Below, in pieces: positions 21,042-25,312 of a stretch of 25,312 nt of DNA. A program made the translations under genes and the position numbers. Source of the stretch: a virus; IMG/VR virus record IMGVR_UViG_3300025120_006058, positions 1-25,312 of that record; one strand, given 5' to 3'. Position 1 is the stretch's first letter; each line of letters begins with the position of its first letter. The notes under the pieces were generated by a model. That model searched no databases and had not been told where the DNA came from. It was given only the letters and a program-made list of their open reading frames with translations.

Positions 21042-21155
21042 CTACCAAACCGCAACAATAAATACAACTATCATAAAGACAATAAATGCCCAGGTGTCTA
21101 GTTTATACTTGTCAATATACTTATCTTTATTTTTGAAAAATGAAAGTAGGCTCAT
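21042..21155 (-). CDS. 37-aa single-pass membrane mini-protein
   Basis: A small protein of a charged N-terminal half (SFFKNKDKYIDKYKLD) and a C-terminal hydrophobic helix (TWAFIVFMIVVFIVAVW), a tail-anchored layout. A longer frame from 21248 exists, but AGGAAG lies 5 nt before ATG 21155, which decides the start. It overlaps the methyltransferase gene by 29 nt. No family is recognised. Confidence 0.65.
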   Translation of the reverse strand: MSLLSFFKNKDKYIDKYKLDTWAFIVFMIVVFIVAVW

Positions 21156-22218
21156 ATTTTCTTCCTGGTATATTTGGTCTTTCGTATCGACCCATATATT
21201 TCTGTTTCTGTTTAGTCTCTTGAACACCATCGAGTGTTGATACGGCACTACCCCCTTGTTGAGTAGATAGTGATAACCACCAAGTATCAGTATGTTTAAA
21301 CCCTATCTCTGTGGCAAGGTCTACTGTATCTTCTTCGAATGTTTTATACTGTTTTGTATTTGCAACATTAAGAGCAAGAAACTTACCTGGCTTCAATGCA
21401 TGATAAGCATTGGCAATCGTTTTCTTTAAAAACTTTTCTTTCCATTCTTCAGATGTATCGAACTTAATACTAGACTGTTCTGGTTCATCACCATATGCTT
21501 CCCAACCAAAGTATGGTGGACTTGTAAATACAAAGTCTATACTGTTCTCATTAGGCATATATGTTTCACTACCTTGTCTTAATAGTGAATACTCTTTATG
21601 TTCGTGGCCGTAGTCATTTCTTATCATAGCAAGGCCTTCGTATGTAGGTATACAAGGATCGGTACCGATATAGTTTACACCAGCCGCAATCGCACCTAGT
21701 AGTCTACCCCCATAACCCATACTTGGATCCCATACTGTACCTGCTTCAGTACCTTCTAGTGGACTATCTTTATCAACAAAGATATCGTACATAGCAGCTG
21801 CAGCCGTAGGTCTAAAGTTAGATACCATTTGAGTACCTGTGTATCTTCTTAACATAGACCTCATATCTGAGTCTGTAATCTGGTGTGCTGGTTTCTTTTT
21901 AAAGAATGTACCAGTAAGTATCTTGTTGATACCTTTCTTTAGATGTTCTTCATCATCCCATATCTCTAGTGGTGTTTTCATTTTACCACACTTGATACCC
22001 CAACTATGTGGCATATAAGACCATGCAAGATTCAGACCATGTGCTGATTGACCTATGATTTTATTCTTTCTATCAATTAGTGTATCTCGTTTAAAGTTTA
22101 CTAATTGATTAAAGATATTATCTCGCCAGTTTCTTTCAGTAGGATAGACAGGAAAACCTTTTCGTTTCCAGTCATTATGTGCTTGTTGTAGTGTATCTAC
22201 TTCTTCAATTACTATCAT
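21127..22218 (-). CDS. SAM-dependent DNA methyltransferase (second SPPY-type)
   Basis: A 363-residue methyltransferase. Motif I is TVWDPSMGYGGRLLGAIAAG followed by YIGTDP; motif IV is FVFTSPPYFGWEAYG. It shares with the 4443-5732 protein the 'GxGxRL' loop, 'Y-x-G-x-DP-x-x-x-TY' and 'FTSPPYF', plus a region before motif I with F-[KR]-P-x-x-A-x-x-x-Y. Likely N6-adenine or N4-cytosine methylation of phage or host DNA. No restriction gene is adjacent. Unlike the other copy it lacks the clamp-binding-like tail. The ATG overlaps the GNAT stop by 14 nt. Confidence 0.85.
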   Translation of the reverse strand: MIVIEEVDTLQQAHNDWKRKGFPVYPTERNWRDNIFNQLVNFKRDTLIDRKNKIIGQSAHGLNLAWSYMPHSWGIKCGKMKTPLEIWDDEEHLKKGINKILTGTFFKKKPAHQITDSDMRSMLRRYTGTQMVSNFRPTAAAAMYDIFVDKDSPLEGTEAGTVWDPSMGYGGRLLGAIAAGVNYIGTDPCIPTYEGLAMIRNDYGHEHKEYSLLRQGSETYMPNENSIDFVFTSPPYFGWEAYGDEPEQSSIKFDTSEEWKEKFLKKTIANAYHALKPGKFLALNVANTKQYKTFEEDTVDLATEIGFKHTDTWWLSLSTQQGGSAVSTLDGVQETKQKQKYMGRYERPNIPGRKYEPTFIFQK

Positions 22219-22633
22219 AACAATAAATATCGCCAGGGATTGTGCCTCTTGCCCACGATATACTTCCTATCTTTAACATACCATTCTTCTCATAAAACTT
22301 TTTAGCAATCTCGTTCTCACTTCTAACACTCAAAAAAACTCTCTTGTTTAGAAATTTAAAAAAATCATTTAATACCACACTAGCAGAACCGTCTCGTTTA
22401 CTTGCCACTATTTGGTGTAGTATGACATCATTTGGTTGACATAATACATCGCCAATCCTAGTCTTTCTCTTATATACATTATAAGTTATTATTACGCCTT
22501 TGTCAAGAACTACTTGGCCTCTGGCAATCATTCTCTTTAAATAGTCTGTTCTTATATGAGGAAAATATTTTTTATTATCTTTAAATATATTCCAAACAGT
22601 ATCAAAATCATCTACTTTGGCATGGTTTAACAT
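22205..22633 (-). CDS. GNAT-family N-acetyltransferase-like protein
   Basis: A 142-residue protein with the GNAT layout: an N-terminal strand-helix (AKVDDFDTVWNIFKDNKKYFPHIRTDYLKRMIARG), central strands, VILHQIVASKRDGSASVVLNDFFKFL in the acetyl-CoA loop position (the R/Q-x-x-G-x-G/A motif is degenerate as RDGSAS), and VRSENEIAKKFYEKNGMLKIG, the typical 'N..A..hYEK.GF' end. The substrate is unknown. It overlaps the upstream hydroxylase gene by 7 nt. Confidence 0.75.
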   Translation of the reverse strand: MLNHAKVDDFDTVWNIFKDNKKYFPHIRTDYLKRMIARGQVVLDKGVIITYNVYKRKTRIGDVLCQPNDVILHQIVASKRDGSASVVLNDFFKFLNKRVFLSVRSENEIAKKFYEKNGMLKIGSISWARGTIPGDIYCYDSN

Positions 22634-23310
22634 ATCATTGTTCTTAACTCGTCATTGACATAACAGTCCATAACTAAATGTATTCTATCTGTATCTGATA
22701 AATTTTCTACAGCGTGTGGTTTTCTAACATCTGTATAGTAAAATTTACCAGTCTCTAATTTATAATCTTGTTTAAATTTATTATCATCCCATATAGAAAA
22801 TGTAACCAAATCATTTGTTCTAACTGGCATATGTATTCTAGTTATCTTACCATCTTCTATACCTAAATCTTTATCTATCTTATCTGTATGTTTATTAATT
22901 ATCTTACCTGCTTCTAGTTTCATAAATCTAACTCGTTCCATTCTACAAGGAATAGTTTTTAATAAATCTAATATGGGTTTCATTTCTGGTGCATTATATA
23001 ATTCAGTCCATTGTAATTTAGAGTCTGTCTTTTGTTTTGTTTTCAATACACCTGGTTTGGTTACATCTAGTGGATCTTTACTATAACCTTTTAGTGCAAT
23101 AGCAGTCCAGTCTGAACCTTTTGTATATTTTGTTTTTACTTTATGAAAGTCTAGTGTATCTAAATAATCTGCAACTGGTTTTAATGCTGTGGTATCTACT
23201 GGCTGAAAGTGCCAATTATTTTCTTCTTTAGTAAAATAATTCAGTTCTTTAAATCCTGTACCATTAGGTACAATACTTAATTTCATACCGTTATCTGTAA
23301 TCCAATTCAT
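22627..23310 (-). CDS. 2OG-Fe(II) oxygenase, aspartyl/asparaginyl beta-hydroxylase-like (copy 1)
   Basis: A 227-residue protein. The facial triad is seen as HTD (His141, Asp143) and His199 in RKPHAVENLSDTDRIHLVMD, with Arg209 placed to bind 2-oxoglutarate. The arrangement 'RVRFMKLEAGKIINKHTD' followed by 'K-F-YYTDVRKPHAVEN' is that of the aspartyl/asparaginyl beta-hydroxylase family. It would hydroxylate a protein or peptide; the target is unknown. It is a paralogue of the next upstream gene and overlaps it by 4 nt. Confidence 0.85.
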   Translation of the reverse strand: MNWITDNGMKLSIVPNGTGFKELNYFTKEENNWHFQPVDTTALKPVADYLDTLDFHKVKTKYTKGSDWTAIALKGYSKDPLDVTKPGVLKTKQKTDSKLQWTELYNAPEMKPILDLLKTIPCRMERVRFMKLEAGKIINKHTDKIDKDLGIEDGKITRIHMPVRTNDLVTFSIWDDNKFKQDYKLETGKFYYTDVRKPHAVENLSDTDRIHLVMDCYVNDELRTMIC

Positions 23311-24038
23311 TGTAATAATAATCTCCTAAATTCTTTGTTTGATACACAATCTATTAACAAGTGTATTCTATCTGTATCACCTTTGTTTTCTATTGAATGC
23401 CAACCTTTAACATCTGTATAATAATAATGGCCTAACTCTAAGTGCATTTTTACTTCAGGCCCGTCTTTACCTTTAGGGTAAACACTAAAGGTTGTCTTAT
23501 CATTTGTTTGTAGTGGTACAGCAATTCTTGCTATCTCACCATCTTGTAGACCAAAAGACTGATCTATTGCGTCAGTATGGGGTTCTAAAAAAGCACCCGC
23601 TTCTAGTTTAGCGAATCGTATTCGTTGAAATTCGCAAGGTAATGGTTCAAGTATATCTTCTATAATCTTGAACACATCACCATATCGGATAGAGCAGTTT
23701 TGTAATTCACCGCCTTCATTTAAATACTCTACCTCAAATTCATAACCATCATATATTTTTTCTTTCACAAACTTAGTATCTAGGGCAACATTAGGACCAG
23801 TAAATGTTATATCACCTTCTTTTATTCTAGGGCCACACTCTTCAGCAGGTTTACCTGCTTTTCTAGGATCACTAGAGTAGCCTCTCAATGATAACATACC
23901 CCATTGACCATCTTTAGTACTACGAGTATTAACTGCTGTCCAACCTAACGCCTCAATATGATTAAAGACTTTAGAATAATCAAGTTGTACTGGCTGTATT
24001 GTTAACTTTCTAAGGTTTGGATTTATTCCTAGTTGCAT
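23307..24038 (-). CDS. 2OG-Fe(II) oxygenase, aspartyl/asparaginyl beta-hydroxylase-like (copy 2)
   Basis: A 243-residue paralogue of the preceding entry. HTD (His154, Asp156), His214 in KGWHSIENKGDTDRIHLLIDC and Arg224 mark the iron and 2-oxoglutarate sites. RIRFAKLEAGAFLEPHTD matches copy 1's RVRFMKLEAGKIINKHTD. The N-terminal halves have diverged, so the two may modify different targets. It overlaps the peptide deformylase gene by 29 nt; AAAGG about 9 nt upstream fits a ribosome site. Confidence 0.85.
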   Translation of the reverse strand: MQLGINPNLRKLTIQPVQLDYSKVFNHIEALGWTAVNTRSTKDGQWGMLSLRGYSSDPRKAGKPAEECGPRIKEGDITFTGPNVALDTKFVKEKIYDGYEFEVEYLNEGGELQNCSIRYGDVFKIIEDILEPLPCEFQRIRFAKLEAGAFLEPHTDAIDQSFGLQDGEIARIAVPLQTNDKTTFSVYPKGKDGPEVKMHLELGHYYYTDVKGWHSIENKGDTDRIHLLIDCVSNKEFRRLLLQ

Positions 24039-24549
24039 TTTTAATTGCCTTTTTTCTTTTCTTTTCGTAATATTTTAATTTCTCTTTACTTACTAGACTT
24101 GTAAAGACCACACCTTCCATATGATCCCATTCGTGTTGAAATATACGAGCAGTCATATCGTGAAGGTACTCTTCGATAATCTCTTTGTCATCATTCTCAT
24201 ACTTAACTTTAACCCATTTAGGTCTAATGATAGGTAAAAATAGAAATGGAAAAGTTAAACAACCTTCTTTCATCTCTACCATTTCCTCACTTGCTTCTAT
24301 TATTTCAGGGTTCCAACATTGTCTTACTTTACCTTCTTCTATTTGTGGGTGACCGCCCATCACAAACATACGAAAAGGTAATCCGATCTGATTAGCTGAT
24401 AGGCCTATGCCACCATACTTAGTCATTTCTTTTTCTAGAGCATTTGCTATATCTTTTCTACTATCATCACCTAATAGATTGTCTGTAAATGTTGGTAGTT
24501 TACGATTAACTATTTCAGCATTTGGGTCTACTAAAAAGTGTTTTGTCAT
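24010..24549 (-). CDS. def: Peptide deformylase
   Basis: A 179-residue metalloenzyme that removes the formyl group from nascent N-terminal Met. All three motifs are present: GIGLSANQ (residues 47-54), EGCLT (95-99, metal ligand Cys97) and QHEWDH (138-143, ligands His139 and His143, catalytic Glu140). Motif II has Thr instead of the usual Ser, a tolerated change. The C-terminal basic tail (KKRKKAIKNATRNKSKP) is longer than in many phage deformylases. Known in marine cyanophages. It overlaps the SDR gene by 4 nt. Confidence 0.93.
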   Translation of the reverse strand: MTKHFLVDPNAEIVNRKLPTFTDNLLGDDSRKDIANALEKEMTKYGGIGLSANQIGLPFRMFVMGGHPQIEEGKVRQCWNPEIIEASEEMVEMKEGCLTFPFLFLPIIRPKWVKVKYENDDKEIIEEYLHDMTARIFQHEWDHMEGVVFTSLVSKEKLKYYEKKRKKAIKNATRNKSKP

Positions 24550-25232
24550 TTTTCTTCACCATCCCAAGTTTGACTAAAGTTTTGACCATATAATTGATCC
24601 CCTACTTCAGTAGCTTTTGTCTCATATTTTCTATCTCTTCTAGGTGCGATTGTACTATTGCCTGTATTAAATGATAAAACTTTTACCTGCATATGTTTAG
24701 GTCCATTCACAACCCATTGTACCATTTCAGCAACTTCACTAGGTTCCATAAAACAATATTCATCTATAAAAGGTGTAAACATTGTCGTTGCCTGTGTTCT
24801 AACAAACCCTGGAGATATATTAGTCACCCTACATTTATGATCTTTATTAAATCTTTCTGATAGGTATAGACTAGCAAAATTTAATCTTGCCTTATCACTA
24901 ACATATGGTGTCCAGTCTTTATTGAATCCCAGTTGTTGAAAGTGTGTATGGGATTCACCAGAGGTAGAACTTAAATTTATAATTAGTTTATCTTCGTATT
25001 GCCATTTCTCATATAACTGATAAAGTATATGACATTGTGAATCTGGTGCATATACATTGTTAATGAATACATCTGGATTCTCTTTTGTTAACCAGTTTAT
25101 TACACTCTTGGTTCTCATAACATTGATACCAGTACTAGTACTAGCACCAACTACTTCGTGGCCATCTTTTTCTAAAAGGTCTTTGATACATTTACCAATA
25201 CCTTTAGTGTGGCCTGTTATCGCAATTTTCAT
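24546..25232 (-). CDS. Short-chain dehydrogenase/reductase (SDR)
   Basis: A 228-residue Rossmann-fold oxidoreductase. TGHTKGIG (6-13) is the cofactor-binding TGxxxGxG, INLSSTSG holds the catalytic Ser region, and Tyr110/Lys114 form YxxxK. NISPGFVRTQ matches the 'N.hsPG.v.T' segment. The NNVYA motif (58-62) replaces the usual NNAG. The start has AGGAG 6 nt upstream. The substrate cannot be told from sequence. It is followed without gap by the deformylase gene. Confidence 0.88.
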   Translation of the reverse strand: MKIAITGHTKGIGKCIKDLLEKDGHEVVGASTSTGINVMRTKSVINWLTKENPDVFINNVYAPDSQCHILYQLYEKWQYEDKLIINLSSTSGESHTHFQQLGFNKDWTPYVSDKARLNFASLYLSERFNKDHKCRVTNISPGFVRTQATTMFTPFIDEYCFMEPSEVAEMVQWVVNGPKHMQVKVLSFNTGNSTIAPRRDRKYETKATEVGDQLYGQNFSQTWDGEEK

Positions 25233-25241
25233 AATTTTCTC

Positions 25242-25312
25242 CTATGCTACCCTAGTAAAGTTTTTATATTTTTCATATTTAATTACTTGGGTAAACTTAT
25301 CTATTAGTATAT
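25242..25312 (-). CDS. C-terminal end of an upstream gene (cut by window edge)
   Basis: An open frame enters from the right edge and ends at TAG (25242-25244), giving the last 22 residues, ending KYKNFTRVA. The stop overlaps the Shine-Dalgarno of the SDR gene (TAGGAG), a common phage junction. The stretch is too short to identify, and chance openness is possible. Confidence 0.45.
   Translation of the reverse strand, partial: ILIDKFTQVIKYEKYKNFTRVA

Noticed and set aside
21156-21248. Longer N-terminus of the 37-aa membrane protein
   Set aside because: The extension lies deep within the methyltransferase gene without a ribosome site, while ATG 21155 has AGGAAG in place.
1-25312. CRISPR array, insertion sequence or integrase/att site
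   Set aside because: No regularly spaced direct repeats, transposase or integrase frames, or terminal inverted repeats were seen.

Overview
The window is a stretch of a T4-like tailed phage (myovirus) genome, very probably marine. The evidence is an almost complete T4-type replication core: sliding clamp gp45, clamp loader gp44/gp62, RegA, family B DNA polymerase gp43, recombinase UvsX and helicase gp41. It is accompanied by genes I know from T4-like phages of picocyanobacteria and SAR11 (ThyX, Hsp20, CobS-like AAA+ ATPase, peroxiredoxin, peptide deformylase, 2OG-Fe(II) hydroxylases). The DNA is AT-rich and densely packed, with 4-30 nt gene overlaps. All genes lie on the minus strand except hsp20. 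A phage-encoded ribosomal protein bS21 and no photosynthesis genes lean toward an alphaproteobacterial (SAR11-like) host, but a cyanobacterial host cannot be excluded from this window.

Layout, following minus-strand transcription from the right end. 25.3-21.0 kb is an accessory block: SDR oxidoreductase, peptide deformylase, two tandem aspartyl/asparaginyl hydroxylase-like enzymes, GNAT acetyltransferase, DNA methyltransferase and a small membrane protein. 21.0-20.3 kb holds hsp20 on the plus strand with a structured leader. 20.3-16.4 kb is a module of a HExxH + VWA protein (CobT-like), a small protein matching the N-terminal domain of the next ATPase, and a CobS/MoxR-type AAA+ ATPase. 16.3-15.4 kb carries a HExxH mini-protease-like protein, bS21, a probable 30-residue protein and a winged-helix-like protein. 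15.43-15.31 kb is a 120-nt region with three hairpins. 15.3-9.6 kb is the clamp / clamp-loader / RegA operon, which also contains a peroxiredoxin, an SCP2-like protein and a RimK-type ATP-grasp ligase fused to a retropepsin-like domain. 9.6-4.4 kb runs gp43, small membrane protein, ThyX, a short SAH/MTA nucleosidase and a second DNA methyltransferase. 4.4-1.3 kb runs UvsX, an unknown gene, gp41 and two tiny genes. 1.3-0 kb holds a possible nuclease, a 28-residue cysteine-rich mini-protein and the start of a truncated gene.

Regulation stands out. Several operons start with near-consensus sigma70-type promoters (TTGAC/T, 17-nt spacer, TGTTATAAT). In front of gp43, the HExxH gene, the 363-aa gene and cobT these lie so close to the start codon that the mRNA should be leaderless or nearly so. 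hsp20 has a leader in which one segment can pair either with an upstream arm or with the Shine-Dalgarno region. The methyltransferase next to UvsX ends in the same clamp-binding-like tail as the DNA polymerase, suggesting methylation coupled to the replisome. No tRNA, rRNA, CRISPR or insertion sequence was seen.
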